Shown piece by piece: positions 1 through 9,176 of a stretch of 64,000 nucleotides of DNA. Position 1 is the first letter of the stretch; the number at the start of each line of letters is the position of its first letter. The DNA is from an uncultured Tenacibaculum sp. (GTDB taxonomy: Bacteria > Bacteroidota > Bacteroidia > Flavobacteriales > Flavobacteriaceae): the NCBI RefSeq assembly GCF_947494125.1, contig NZ_CANLTU010000009.1, positions 62,001 to 126,000 of the forward strand, written 5' to 3'. Both the position numbers and the translations under genes were made by a program. Below the pieces are notes generated by a model. The model was not told where the DNA came from. It saw only the letters and a list, made by a program, of their open reading frames with translations, and made no database searches.

Positions 1-243
1 ATGTTTGTAAATTTTAAAATTGAATCCAGCTTTAAAATAATTTCCACTCTCATCTACATATTCAGTATTTACTCTATTAGTGGCACTGTAAGTAATGTCA
101 TTGTTATTTAGTCCTCCAGAAAGGCTAATTCTAAATTTATTTTGAGCACTACTAGAAAAACTGGTTATTAAGATTATAAAAAGAATTCCTAATACTTTAG
201 GAATTATAGAGAGGCTTCTCTCATGCATTTCTTGTTTTTTCAT
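1..243 (-). CDS. Outer-membrane beta-barrel protein, N-terminal part (truncated by window)
   Basis: Reading the minus strand from the ATG at 243 gives 81 codons open to the window edge. The first 34 residues carry a charged start (MKKQEMHER), a hydrophobic stretch and a cleavage-like site ending in SSAQ. This is a signal peptide. The mature part alternates polar and hydrophobic residues with Gly and Asn (FRISLSGGLNNND), as in small flavobacterial outer-membrane barrels. The rest of the gene lies outside the window, so the family cannot be named. An 8-bp inverted repeat lies 26 nt upstream of the start, in the presumed leader. Confidence 0.6.
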   Translation of the reverse strand, partial: MKKQEMHERSLSIIPKVLGILFIILITSFSSSAQNKFRISLSGGLNNNDITYSATNRVNTEYVDESGNYFKAGFNFKIYKH

Positions 244-670
244 TAGTTTTAATGTTAAGATTAATAAACACGTACAATGACAATGTACGTGGGACTGATA
301 GTAGCTTTTTAATAAATATGAATCACGATGTATGTGTTAAATCTAGTCATAATGAATGTTTTTATATGTAGTAAATTAATTAACGGTAGCTTTTATTCAA
401 TTAACGGTTATGAATATTGAATAAACGGAGAATTAAATTTATTTTAAGTTCTATTACTTAAATATACTTGTCTTCCAAGAAGCTAAGAATAGATTATTCT
501 TATGTGATTTAAATATTGACTTGTAAACAAAAAAAATAAAAGAGAAGTTTTTCTATTAATGAGATTTAATAATGATAAATATTATTAAAATGCTGGCTGT
601 GTAATAAAGGAGGTGCAGGAGAAGAATGTAATTAATATTATAATAGAATGTGAATTTTATAATGAATTGA
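244..670. other. Gene-free intergenic stretch with two inverted repeats
   Basis: Together with the terminator at 671-717 this is about 525 bases without a credible gene. It holds two inverted repeats: 269-276 with 284-291 (CACGTACA/TGTACGTG, 7-nt loop), and 394-401 with 416-423 (TATTCAAT/ATTGAATA). TTAACGGT also occurs twice, near 380 and 401. The purine-rich GGAGG near 610 is followed by no reading frame. I see no TAnnTTTG box for the minus-strand gene ending at 243. Confidence 0.6.
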
Positions 671-717
671 AAAAATAAAAACTACACTCAAAACAAAAGT
701 TTTAAATGTAGTTTTTT
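671..717. terminator. Bidirectional terminator
   Basis: A 10-bp stem (677-686 AAAAACTACA with 707-716 TGTAGTTTTT) has A-rich and T-rich flanks on both sides, so it can stop transcription on either strand. It lies downstream of the minus-strand peptidase gene that ends at 769. Confidence 0.7.
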
Positions 718-768
718 GATGATTTTCAAGAAAAATGAAATTCTAATATTTAGAATGTAGTTAAGTTG

Positions 769-2205
769 TTAAGGTTTTAATGTTTCGTTATTGTATAAAT
801 ATTTATCCATTAAATATACAATGCTAGTCATTGAAGCACTTCCTAACTCTAACTCACGTTTATTTACTTTGTCAAAGGTGTCAGAAGCTGCATGATGATA
901 ATCGAAATAACGTTGAGAATCCGGACGATAACCTACTAAAGTTACATGATCGTCTTTTAACGGACCTATGTCTGCTCCGCTACCCCCTTGTGTAATATCG
1001 TGTAAACCATAAGGAGCTAATAATTTTTTCCAGCTCTGTAGTAGTTTTCTGTTTTTATCATTTGCATCAATAGAGAAACCTCTAGGTGTATGACCTCCAG
1101 CATCAGACTCTAATGCACCAATATGAATTTCATTATTTTGTTTTGCTAAACGAGCATATTCTGTAGCTCCTCTTAAACCATTTTCTTCATTCATAAAGAA
1201 TACAATTCGTATGGTGTTTTTAGGTTTAATATTGTTCTTTTTTAATAAATAGGCTACTTCTAAAGATTGTACAACACCGGTTCCATCATCGTGAGCGCCT
1301 TCACCTAAATCCCAAGAATCTAAATGCCCGCCAATAACCATAATTTTATCAGGATTTTCACTTCCTTTAATTTCTCCAACTACATTATGTGATGGTGCAT
1401 CTGGTAGTGTTTTACAACTTTGTTTGAAATAAAATTTTAGGCTTGGGTTTTCTTTTAAATGTTTGCTTAAATTCTCTGCTGCTCTAGAACTAATTGCTGC
1501 TGCAGGAATGTATTCTGATTTAGGAATTTCTCCGTAGCCCATAGATCCTGTATGAGGATAGTCGTCAATTCCATTAGTCATTGAACGAACAATTACTCCT
1601 TTGGCTCCAAACTTACCAACAATAGATGCTCCTCCGTAACGTTGACCTACACAGCCTCCATAAGCTCTAAATGTTTGGATTAAAGTATTATCAAAAGCTC
1701 CGTTAAAGAAAACTATTTTACCATTTGCTTTATCTCCTAAACTTTTTGCTTCTTCTGTGCTTTTTACTTCAATTATTTCTGCTGTAATTCCGTTATTAGG
1801 AGTTGCAATTGAACCTCCTAAAGCACAAATAGGTACATTTATTTCTTGTCCATTAAAAGTATAATTTGCAATTTCTTTTTCGCCACGTACCCAATGAGGA
1901 ACCATGATAGGTTGTAACCAAACTGAGTCTAAGCCAACTTTTTTCATTAGTTGTTCGCTCCAAATAACCGATTTTTCTGCTCCTTCAGAACCCGATAACC
2001 TGCTACCAATATTTTGTGTTAAATCACGTAGCCATTCATATGATTTTCCTTCAGTTAAAGCTGTATTGAAAATGTGTTTAATTTGAGTTGAATCTATTTT
2101 TTCTTCAGTAGATAAATCTTGAGTTATTGCAACATTTTCCTTTTTTTCTGTTTTACAAGAAATTACAAATAGTCCAGAAATTAATAGTAGCGATAGTTTT
2201 TTCAT
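769..2205 (-). CDS. M28-family zinc metallopeptidase, lipoprotein
   Basis: This 478-residue protein looks like a secreted M28 aminopeptidase/carboxypeptidase Q-type enzyme that releases amino acids from peptides with two zinc ions. The N-terminus has a lipoprotein signal peptide (KLSLLLISGLFVISC, lipobox Cys 17). The metal site is visible: GGHLDSWDLGEG near residue 293, HDDGTG near 305, MNEENGLRG near 339 with the catalytic Glu pair, DAGG near 366 and YHHAASDTF near 438. A PA-like insertion fills about 110-270. The length is normal for the family. The gene lies 50 nt after the barrel gene on the same strand and no promoter box is visible between them, so cotranscription is likely. Substrate is unknown. 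Confidence 0.88.
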   Translation of the reverse strand: MKKLSLLLISGLFVISCKTEKKENVAITQDLSTEEKIDSTQIKHIFNTALTEGKSYEWLRDLTQNIGSRLSGSEGAEKSVIWSEQLMKKVGLDSVWLQPIMVPHWVRGEKEIANYTFNGQEINVPICALGGSIATPNNGITAEIIEVKSTEEAKSLGDKANGKIVFFNGAFDNTLIQTFRAYGGCVGQRYGGASIVGKFGAKGVIVRSMTNGIDDYPHTGSMGYGEIPKSEYIPAAAISSRAAENLSKHLKENPSLKFYFKQSCKTLPDAPSHNVVGEIKGSENPDKIMVIGGHLDSWDLGEGAHDDGTGVVQSLEVAYLLKKNNIKPKNTIRIVFFMNEENGLRGATEYARLAKQNNEIHIGALESDAGGHTPRGFSIDANDKNRKLLQSWKKLLAPYGLHDITQGGSGADIGPLKDDHVTLVGYRPDSQRYFDYHHAASDTFDKVNKRELELGSASMTSIVYLMDKYLYNNETLKP

Positions 2206-2255
2206 TTATGACACCTTTTTAAGTGCCATAAATGTAAGTTTTATATTTTAAAATA

Positions 2256-4052
2256 TTAAAAAATAGAATCAAACTTCCAAGTTAAACCTCCCATTGCTTG
2301 AAATCCTTGAACGTTAAAGTTATTAAATCTTTGATAGCTGTTATTTAATACGTTATTAAGATTTAAAAAAACCGAAAAAGAGTCGCTAAAATGATACCCA
2401 CCGTTAAAGTTTACATCAAAATAGCTTTTTAAATTAATTGTATTTGGAGGTAGAATAGATGGAAGTACTTCGTATTCTTTTCCTTTTCGTTCTCCTACAA
2501 AGAAAAAATTAGCACCAGCAAACCATTTTTCTGTTTTATAAGTTCCAAAGATTTCCCCTTTCATTTTTGGAGTATTCCAAGCTTCTTGTTGGTTTGTTAG
2601 TGTAAATGAATTGAATTGTCCATTTAACCCTACAGTTAAATTTTTTATACCGTCAAAAGCAACTTCTCCAAAGAAATTTAGTAATTTAATGTCATCATAT
2701 ACAGTTGTAAAAGAATTCCCATATTCGTAACCGGAAAAAGTAAAAGCATTACTCCCTGCAGTGTTACTACCATTTGATTTCGATTGATTTAATGTGAAAA
2801 ATGGGTTGTTTTCTATGTCTGAATAGCTAGCTTTAAAATTGTAACTAAATTGAGAATCTAACTTTCCTTTAATACCACCATAAACGGCATATTTTTTATT
2901 AGTTTGTAATAAATTTTGCGTTGGAGATATGTAAGGGTTTTGTTCTGAAATAGATTGATATGAATTTGTTTCTAAATCACCAGAAGCACCAACAAATACA
3001 TTTGCAAAATCGTTTACAATAGGATAAGAAATTTCTACATCAGGATATATTAAAAAATTATTATTGCTGTTTTCTAAATCTAAAGAAAAATATGCTTTAG
3101 CTCCAATTTTAATTGCTAAATCTTGTACATTAAATTTATAAGATGGATGTGCGCCAAAAACAAAAAAACTATGTTTTAATTGGTTTTGAGAGTCATAAGA
3201 CTTTTCAAATTTAGTTCCTAAATAACTTAAAGTGGTATTTATTGATAAATCATTTAATTGACGATTGAAACCATCTAATGGAAATTTAAATAATGCATTT
3301 GCATCTATGAAAAATTCATTACTACTCAAAGCATCTGAAAAGTAGGTAACTGAACCACTTCCTTCAACTAAATAAGAGTCGTCAAATTTAATGGTACCAA
3401 AAACTTTAAAATTATTATAAGCTTGTTCTTCTTCTATAGCACTTATTGTTGCTTCGGTAAAATTAATGTTACTAGGTAAACCATACCAATTGTATTTATC
3501 ACGAGCAGCTTTTATACCAGCTTTCCAGTTGTAATAACGCTCTTGTTGTGAATAAAACAAGTTAAGACTTGCATTGTAATAGGTGCTGCTTAGCTGTGTG
3601 TTTTCAACAGGGTCTGCCGAAAGTAAAAACTTAAAATGGACTCCATATTCACTATCATAACTTTCATTTCGTCTTATATAAGTTTCAAGATATGGTGTAA
3701 TTTTATTTCCTAAACCTAAAGAAAAATAGTTTGGATATAGCCTTTCTCGTTTACCCAAATTTATTTTTTTCATGGTTCCACTTTTAGGTATAAAAGTAGA
3801 AGCAACAGGAACAGAAAATATTTGATATTTAAGTTCTTTCTTTTGAGTTTCTTTAGTGTGTTGTATTATTGGTTTTTGCTTTATTTTAAAAGCATCCGTA
3901 ATTTTTGGAACGTAAGAAGTAACTACATTAACTACTTCTGTTTTAATTATAGTGTCTTTAGCTTTTTCGGTTGTTTTTTTCTCCTGCGCATTTGCAATTG
4001 ATATTACAAATAAAATAAGTAAACCTAGGTGCTTTTTCATCGATCTAATCAT
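2256..4052 (-). CDS. TonB-receptor-like outer-membrane beta-barrel protein
   Basis: About 598 residues from the ATG at 4052, chosen because purine-rich AAAGAAAG precedes it. ATG 4040 is an alternative, and the in-frame TTG at 4076 is less likely. A signal peptide ends in IANAQ. A short conserved-looking N-terminal segment (residues about 30-110) follows, and the rest is a run of amphipathic beta strands ending in an aromatic C-terminus (FDSIF), typical of an outer-membrane barrel. The C-terminal strands resemble TonB-dependent receptors (FLNLNNVLNNSYQRF), but I see no clear plug domain. It begins about 30 nt after the TPR gene upstream, so the two are probably cotranscribed. Ligand unknown. 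Confidence 0.7.
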   Translation of the reverse strand: MIRSMKKHLGLLILFVISIANAQEKKTTEKAKDTIIKTEVVNVVTSYVPKITDAFKIKQKPIIQHTKETQKKELKYQIFSVPVASTFIPKSGTMKKINLGKRERLYPNYFSLGLGNKITPYLETYIRRNESYDSEYGVHFKFLLSADPVENTQLSSTYYNASLNLFYSQQERYYNWKAGIKAARDKYNWYGLPSNINFTEATISAIEEEQAYNNFKVFGTIKFDDSYLVEGSGSVTYFSDALSSNEFFIDANALFKFPLDGFNRQLNDLSINTTLSYLGTKFEKSYDSQNQLKHSFFVFGAHPSYKFNVQDLAIKIGAKAYFSLDLENSNNNFLIYPDVEISYPIVNDFANVFVGASGDLETNSYQSISEQNPYISPTQNLLQTNKKYAVYGGIKGKLDSQFSYNFKASYSDIENNPFFTLNQSKSNGSNTAGSNAFTFSGYEYGNSFTTVYDDIKLLNFFGEVAFDGIKNLTVGLNGQFNSFTLTNQQEAWNTPKMKGEIFGTYKTEKWFAGANFFFVGERKGKEYEVLPSILPPNTINLKSYFDVNFNGGYHFSDSFSVFLNLNNVLNNSYQRFNNFNVQGFQAMGGLTWKFDSIF

Positions 4053-4079
4053 TGAACTTTCTTTTGTTGTTAACAAATT

Positions 4080-7000
4080 TTAGTTTTGGGTAGTTACTGA
4101 TTCGTTTGTTTTTGCTTCTTTATTTTTAATATTACTAAGCTCATTTTTAGCCTCTTCTGTTACATCTTTGTATTGCGTGAAGTTTTTAATAATATTTTCT
4201 AGAATATAAGTTGCTTGATAAGCATCTTTTAAAGCGTAGTAATTTTTGGCCATAACAATATAACTTTTTACCCCCCAATATTTATAAGATGAGTAATTTG
4301 CTATTAAATCTTGTACAGCTTTATTAGAAGTTTCGTAATCTTTATTTTCATTTAAAAAGAAAGCATTATAATATAAACTTTCAGCTTTTAAAGCTCCGGT
4401 TGCTTTTTTACTAACTTCATTAAAAAATTCTTCAGCAGTTAAAAAATCATTCGTTTTAAAAGCAGAGCGAGCTATTATTACTTTGGCGTCTTCAATAATG
4501 TTAGCATCAATTTTACCATTACTTAAAACTTTCTCTGCATATGTAATTGCATTTGAATAATCTTCTTTTTTGTAGTAGCCTTTCATTAAATTACTTTGTG
4601 CAAAAATAATGTTTTGAGGGTAGTTAGCTTCTTTTTCTAGTTGCTCTAAAACTAACATTCCTGAATTCCAGTTTTCTTCTTCTAAATAAATGTTAGCAAG
4701 CTTTGTTAGCGATTCCTCTGTGAATTCACTTTTATTTTGACTAATCACATAAGTGTAATGTGGAACAGCATTTTTAAACTGATTTATATTGTTATATGAT
4801 TGCGCTACATAAAAATGAGCTTTTAGAGCATGAGCACCAGAAGGAAATGCTTGCAGGTATTTATTAAACCCTTCTACAGCCTTTGTGTTATTATTGTCTA
4901 AAAATTTATTTTCTGCAGATTGGTATGTTGCATTGTCAAGTTCCGCATTTGTAACATTTACAAATTTTACACCTTTAACCCAAGCAGCATATTCGTCAAC
5001 TTTACCTATATCTATGTATACATTTTTAACATTAGTAACAGCTTGTTTTGCTTCTTTTGAGTTTGGATGTTTTGCAACAATTTCTTTATACTTTTCTAAA
5101 GCTTTTTTATTGTTATTATTATTGTAAAATAATAATCCTTGGCGTAAAAGTACATTAGGTATATAATTACTATTTGTGTGTTTTGATAATAATTGATTGA
5201 AGGTTTTTTGAGCTTCTGTTGAATTATTTGTAGTTGTGTATGTTGTTGCTAATTGGAATAATGCGTCATCTTGCAATTGAGAATCAGTATAATTATTTAT
5301 TAATGTTTTTAAGCTTTGAATTTTTGTTTCGTTCTCACCCATAAACCCATTACTCATTGCTGTTTGATATTGAGCATAATCTGAACCGACACCACCTTCT
5401 TGAATTACCTTATTGTATGATTCAATGGCATCAGCGTATTTTTTCGAAGCATAATAAGAATCTCCTAAACGGTTAGAAGCATCATCATTTAAATCATTGT
5501 CATTTAATTTTGCACTTAGAAATTGTTGAAAATGATTAGCTGCATTTTCGTAGTCTTTAAGTTTAAAATAAGTATAGGCGATGTTGTAATCTAATTTTTT
5601 TGTTTCTTCAATTTCTTTATTTGTGACTAATAAAAAGCTAGCTAGAGCTTCTTTATAGTTACCTAGTAAATAATCTGTTTCAGCCAGCCAAAAAGTTCCT
5701 TTGTTACTAACAATAGTGTTATCTGCTAAAGTTGCATTTGAAAAATATGGCTTAGCTTCTTTTAATTTACTTTCATTGAATAATTGAATACCTCTGTATA
5801 GTGATACTTCATTCGCTAGATTTTTATTTTCAGGAGATTTAGACTCGTTTAAATAATCCAAAGCTCCTTGGTAATCTTGCTGGTGTAAATAAGAAGTAAT
5901 TAATAACTCATTTATTTCAGCAGTATTTGGAGATTTAGGGTATTTAGCTATAAAACCTTTTAATACGTCAGGAACGTTCTCGTATGGATTTCCTTGTTCG
6001 TAGCTTAATTTAGCATAGTTAAATAAAGCACTTTCAGTTATTTTTAAATCAAAATCCATTTCGCTAGCATTTCTAAATGCATTTAAAGCTTCTGGTTTTT
6101 TCTCAAGTTCTAAATAACATTCACCTAAATGATAGTAAGCATTTTGGGCAACCTTATTGTTACCTCCTATAATTTTATTAAAATTACCAATAGCTTTTTC
6201 ATAATCTTTTTGCTTGTAATAAGCATAGCCTAAGTAATAATAATCGGTATTAGTCCATTTCCCTTTTTTTCCTTTATAAGCTTTTAAAAATGGTATAGCT
6301 AGATCGTATTTTTTTAAATTGAAATAACTCTCACCCATTATTTTTGAAATTTGAGAGATTTCTTTTTGTTCTTTCGTGTTTTTTAGAAGTTTTTCACCAA
6401 TTTGTACTGACTTATCAAAACGACCAGCTTTAAAACTAATATCTAAAATATAGTAATTTGCTTTTGCCTGATAAGTAGCATCATTTGCTAACTGGCTTAA
6501 ATTATCTTCAGCTTCACCAAAGTTTTCTTGTTTATAGGCTACATATCCATAGTAGTAGCGAGCATCGTTACCATAAATTGGGTTTCCAAGTAAGGTTTTA
6601 AAACGAGATTTTGCATCTTTTAAATAATTTGAAGCTAAAAGAGCATATCCCATTTTATAATTTAATTCATTTCTTTCAGGTTGCGTTAAAAGCTTTTCAT
6701 TTACTTTTTGATACCATTTTAATGCATGAGCAGCTTTTCTATTTGCAAAATAGTAATTACCAACATTTAAAAAAGCTTTCTCTTTTTTGTTGTTATAGGG
6801 ATAGTTTTTTACAAACTCAAGTACTTTTTCATCTGCATTATCTTGTACTAATTTTATAGCACACATAGCATCATAATAATCAGCATCAGCCTTACGATTC
6901 TTGTGTTGCTCAGAATTTAGAGAGACTTTTGTGAACAGTTCTTGTGCAGCAGCATAAGCTTTGTTATTGTATAGTTTTATTGCTTTGTGAAAATTGGAAG

Positions 7001-7100
7001 CAATGTCGGAATTAATAGCTGATTTTTGAGCTATTACAGATGTTGAAAAGGCTAATAGAAGTAATAAGTAGCAACTTTTTTTATAACAAATAAATCTCAT
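4080..7100 (-). CDS. Large tetratricopeptide-repeat protein (exported)
   Basis: The 1006-residue product has a signal peptide (residues 1-24, LLLLLAFSTSVIAQ) and then almost continuous helical TPR-type repeats, recognisable by recurring motifs such as AYYHLGECYLELEKKPEAL and YYYLGYAYYKQKDYEKAI. It is rich in Lys, Asn and Tyr, and the tail (about 985-1006) is charged and disordered-looking. TPR arrays bind other proteins. Here the partner may be the barrel encoded immediately downstream, which is an inference from the 27-nt gap. A TAnnTTTG box on the minus strand (7162-7169) lies about 60 nt upstream of the start. It is divergent from the FtsE-type ATPase gene. No enzyme domain is visible. Confidence 0.75.
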   Translation of the reverse strand: MRFICYKKSCYLLLLLAFSTSVIAQKSAINSDIASNFHKAIKLYNNKAYAAAQELFTKVSLNSEQHKNRKADADYYDAMCAIKLVQDNADEKVLEFVKNYPYNNKKEKAFLNVGNYYFANRKAAHALKWYQKVNEKLLTQPERNELNYKMGYALLASNYLKDAKSRFKTLLGNPIYGNDARYYYGYVAYKQENFGEAEDNLSQLANDATYQAKANYYILDISFKAGRFDKSVQIGEKLLKNTKEQKEISQISKIMGESYFNLKKYDLAIPFLKAYKGKKGKWTNTDYYYLGYAYYKQKDYEKAIGNFNKIIGGNNKVAQNAYYHLGECYLELEKKPEALNAFRNASEMDFDLKITESALFNYAKLSYEQGNPYENVPDVLKGFIAKYPKSPNTAEINELLITSYLHQQDYQGALDYLNESKSPENKNLANEVSLYRGIQLFNESKLKEAKPYFSNATLADNTIVSNKGTFWLAETDYLLGNYKEALASFLLVTNKEIEETKKLDYNIAYTYFKLKDYENAANHFQQFLSAKLNDNDLNDDASNRLGDSYYASKKYADAIESYNKVIQEGGVGSDYAQYQTAMSNGFMGENETKIQSLKTLINNYTDSQLQDDALFQLATTYTTTNNSTEAQKTFNQLLSKHTNSNYIPNVLLRQGLLFYNNNNNKKALEKYKEIVAKHPNSKEAKQAVTNVKNVYIDIGKVDEYAAWVKGVKFVNVTNAELDNATYQSAENKFLDNNNTKAVEGFNKYLQAFPSGAHALKAHFYVAQSYNNINQFKNAVPHYTYVISQNKSEFTEESLTKLANIYLEEENWNSGMLVLEQLEKEANYPQNIIFAQSNLMKGYYKKEDYSNAITYAEKVLSNGKIDANIIEDAKVIIARSAFKTNDFLTAEEFFNEVSKKATGALKAESLYYNAFFLNENKDYETSNKAVQDLIANYSSYKYWGVKSYIVMAKNYYALKDAYQATYILENIIKNFTQYKDVTEEAKNELSNIKNKEAKTNESVTTQN

Positions 7101-7161
7101 ATTCTTTAGTTATCTAAGTAGTATAACGTTAGTTTTTTATTTTTGTTGGAAGACTTTTTAT

Positions 7162-7169
7162 CAAAAGTA
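7162..7169 (-). promoter_or_regulatory. -7 box for the TPR/barrel/peptidase operon
   Basis: TACTTTTG on the minus strand matches the Bacteroidota TAnnTTTG box. The predicted start is near 7158, about 58 nt before the TPR start codon. No good -33 TTG is seen at the right distance. Confidence 0.45.
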
Positions 7170-7200
7170 ATAAATGTTATAGAATTACATAATAAAATTT

Positions 7201-7208
7201 TAGATTTG
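7201..7208 (+). promoter_or_regulatory. -7 box for the FtsE-type ATPase gene
   Basis: TAGATTTG matches TAnnTTTG exactly and lies 17 nt before the ATG at 7226. No matching -33 TTG is evident. Confidence 0.5.
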
Positions 7209-7225
7209 TAGAAATAAATCGATAC

Positions 7226-7909
7226 ATGGAAAGACCAGTTTTACATCTTGAGAACGCCGATATTTATCAACAGGATAGTTTAGTTTTATCAAAAGTTAAC
7301 TTTACATTGAATAAAGGTGATTTTTATTATTTAATTGGTAAAACTGGAAGTGGTAAAAGTAGTTTGTTAAAAACCTTATATGGAGATCTAAGATTGCAGC
7401 GTGGTTTAGGTGATATTGTTGGTTTTGATTTAAAGAAAGTTAAAGAAAAAGACATTCCTTTTTTAAGAAGAAAATTGGGGATTGTTTTTCAAGATTTTAA
7501 ATTGTTAAACGATAGGAATGTTTTTGATAATTTAGAGTTTGTTTTAAAAGCTACTGGATGGAAGAACAAAACTGATATGAAGGATAAGATTTATGAAGTT
7601 TTGGATAAAGTAGGAATGAAAGAAAAGTACTACAAAAAAACATTCGAGCTTTCTGGAGGAGAACAACAAAGAGTAGCGATAGCTAGAGCATTGTTAAATA
7701 ATCCAGAACTAATTTTAGCTGATGAGCCAACAGGGAATTTAGATCCAAAAACTTCTTTAGAAGTAATGGAATTGTTAAATGAGATTCACAAAAGCGGAAA
7801 AACAATTTTAATGGCTACACATGATTATCAGTTAATTGTAAAGTTTAAACAAAAAACGGTAAAATGCGAAGGAGGAGAATTATTTGAAGTAGTGCAGCAA
7901 ACTGTTTAA
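7226..7909 (+). CDS. ftsE: FtsE-like ABC transporter ATP-binding protein
   Basis: A 227-residue stand-alone ATPase with a complete ABC signature set: Walker A GKTGSGKSS (about residue 38-46), Q-loop FQDFKLL (about 92), signature LSGGEQQRVAIARAL (about 139-153), Walker B LILADEPTGNLDP (about 158-170) and the H-loop ATHD. Length and motifs fit FtsE, which works with the membrane protein FtsX in cell division and peptidoglycan hydrolase control. LolD-type ATPases are the close alternative. No permease gene lies next to it, so the partner must be encoded elsewhere. The assignment to FtsE rests on overall resemblance and is moderately secure; ABC ATPase is certain. Confidence 0.75.
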   Translation: MERPVLHLENADIYQQDSLVLSKVNFTLNKGDFYYLIGKTGSGKSSLLKTLYGDLRLQRGLGDIVGFDLKKVKEKDIPFLRRKLGIVFQDFKLLNDRNVFDNLEFVLKATGWKNKTDMKDKIYEVLDKVGMKEKYYKKTFELSGGEQQRVAIARALLNNPELILADEPTGNLDPKTSLEVMELLNEIHKSGKTILMATHDYQLIVKFKQKTVKCEGGELFEVVQQTV

Positions 7910-7917
7910 AAAATAAA

Positions 7918-7944
7918 CCCACTTCATCAACTCGGTGAAGTGGG
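7918..7944 (+). terminator. GC-rich hairpin after the FtsE-type gene
   Basis: A 9-bp stem CCCACTTCA/TGAAGTGGG with a 9-nt loop begins 9 nt after the stop codon. It lacks a following T-run, so it may be a processing or pausing hairpin; the main terminator is at 8061-8102. Confidence 0.45.
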
Positions 7945-8060
7945 AAAATTGCTATGAAAAACTATGAAAAAGAAACACTGCTATTGCTTCTTCTTTTATA
8001 AAGACGTATTTTATTTAAAGTTCTTACAGTTCAATTTACTTTTTTAACACTTTTTTATAA

Positions 8061-8102
8061 AATAATAACCCCAGAGTATTTTTATACTCTGGGGTTATTA
8101 TT
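8061..8102. terminator. Bidirectional terminator, 19-bp perfect stem
   Basis: Bases 8061-8079 pair perfectly with 8084-8102 around a TTTT loop, with the core CCCCAGAGTAT. It lies between the convergent ATPase gene and mdh and serves both strands. Confidence 0.85.
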
Positions 8103-8120
8103 TATTTTAATTATTTGTTC

Positions 8121-9047
8121 TTAGAACTCTAAAGAAGAGTTGTTGTTTTTAACTGCTTCTGCCGATGCTGTTAAATGAGCTTTTTCCTCCTCGCTTAAAT
8201 TGATATTAACGATTTTTTCAATTCCGTTTTTACCTAATATAACAGGAACACCGATACATAAATCAGATAAACCATATTCTCCATCTAATAAAGCAGAACA
8301 AGGGAATATTTTCTTTGTATCACAAGCGATTGCTTGAACCATACCAGAAACAGCAGCACCAGGCGCATACCAAGCTGAAGTTCCTAATAAACCAGTTAAA
8401 GTAGCTCCACCAACTTTAGTATCTTGTTTAACTTGTTCTAAACGTTCTTCTGGTAAAAATTCAGAAACAGGAACAGAATTACGAGTAGCTAAACGAGTTA
8501 AAGGAACCATTCCTTTATCAGAATGCCCTCCGATAACCATTCCATCAACATCAGAAATTGGAGCTTCTAAAGCTTCAGCTAAACGGTATTTAAAACGAGC
8601 AGAATCCAAAGCTCCACCCATACCTATAATTCTATTTTTAGGTAAACCAGTTGTTTTATGAACTAAATATGTCATTGTATCCATAGGATTAGATACCACG
8701 ATGATAATTGTATTTGGAGAATGCTCAATTAAGTTAGCAGAAACCGTTTTTACAATACCAGCATTGATACCTAATAACTCGTCACGAGACATACCAGGCT
8801 TACGAGCAATACCAGAAGTAATAACACAAACATCAGATCCAGCAGTCTTGCTATAATCTCCAGTAGTACCTGTTATTTTAGTGTCAAAACCGTTTAAAGA
8901 AGCAGTTTGCATTAAATCCATAGCTTTACCTTCAGCAAAACCTTCTTTAATGTCAACTAATACAACTTCAGATGCGAAATTTTTAATAGCAATGTACTCT
9001 GCACAACTTGCACCTACGGCACCTGCTCCTACAACTGTTACTTTCAT
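8121..9047 (-). CDS. mdh: Malate dehydrogenase
   Basis: A 308-residue NAD-dependent malate dehydrogenase of the lactate-dehydrogenase-like type, interconverting malate and oxaloacetate in the TCA cycle in the cytosol. The Rossmann motif GAGAVGA is at residues 7-13. The acidic residue VDIK near 32 indicates NAD rather than NADP. The mobile loop RKPGMSRDELLGIN (about 82-95) carries the substrate arginines, VSNPMD is near 118, ALDSARFKYRL near 148, and the catalytic histidine sits in GGHSDKG near 174. Length is normal. It is a single-gene unit: its own promoter box (9088-9095, minus) lies upstream and a strong terminator downstream. Confidence 0.96.
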   Translation of the reverse strand: MKVTVVGAGAVGASCAEYIAIKNFASEVVLVDIKEGFAEGKAMDLMQTASLNGFDTKITGTTGDYSKTAGSDVCVITSGIARKPGMSRDELLGINAGIVKTVSANLIEHSPNTIIIVVSNPMDTMTYLVHKTTGLPKNRIIGMGGALDSARFKYRLAEALEAPISDVDGMVIGGHSDKGMVPLTRLATRNSVPVSEFLPEERLEQVKQDTKVGGATLTGLLGTSAWYAPGAAVSGMVQAIACDTKKIFPCSALLDGEYGLSDLCIGVPVILGKNGIEKIVNINLSEEEKAHLTASAEAVKNNNSSLEF

Positions 9048-9087
9048 TTTATTTATATTTTAATTGTGATGATTAATTTAAGTTGCA

Positions 9088-9095
9088 CAAAAATA
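9088..9095 (-). promoter_or_regulatory. -7 box for mdh
   Basis: TATTTTTG on the minus strand matches TAnnTTTG, about 40 nt upstream of the mdh start codon. Confidence 0.5.
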
Positions 9096-9120
9096 GTGAT
9101 TTGGCTATGGATATAAAAGC

Positions 9121-9150
9121 AAAACTCCATTGAAATTTCAATGGAGTTTG
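9121..9150 (-). terminator. Terminator, 28-nt perfect palindrome
   Basis: Bases 9122-9149 form a perfect palindrome with 14-base arms (AAACTCCATTGAAA and its complement), flanked by T-rich sequence on the minus strand. It follows the propeller gene that ends at 9177 and isolates it from mdh. Confidence 0.75.
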
Positions 9151-9176
9151 TCTAATAAAACATTATAAGAGTGGTA

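Noticed and set aside
7954..8001. 15-codon plus-strand frame MKNYEKETLLLLLLL after the FtsE-type gene
   Set aside because: It lies between two hairpins after a gene end, with no promoter and no downstream gene to regulate on that strand. The leucine run reflects CTT/CTA/TTG-rich sequence.
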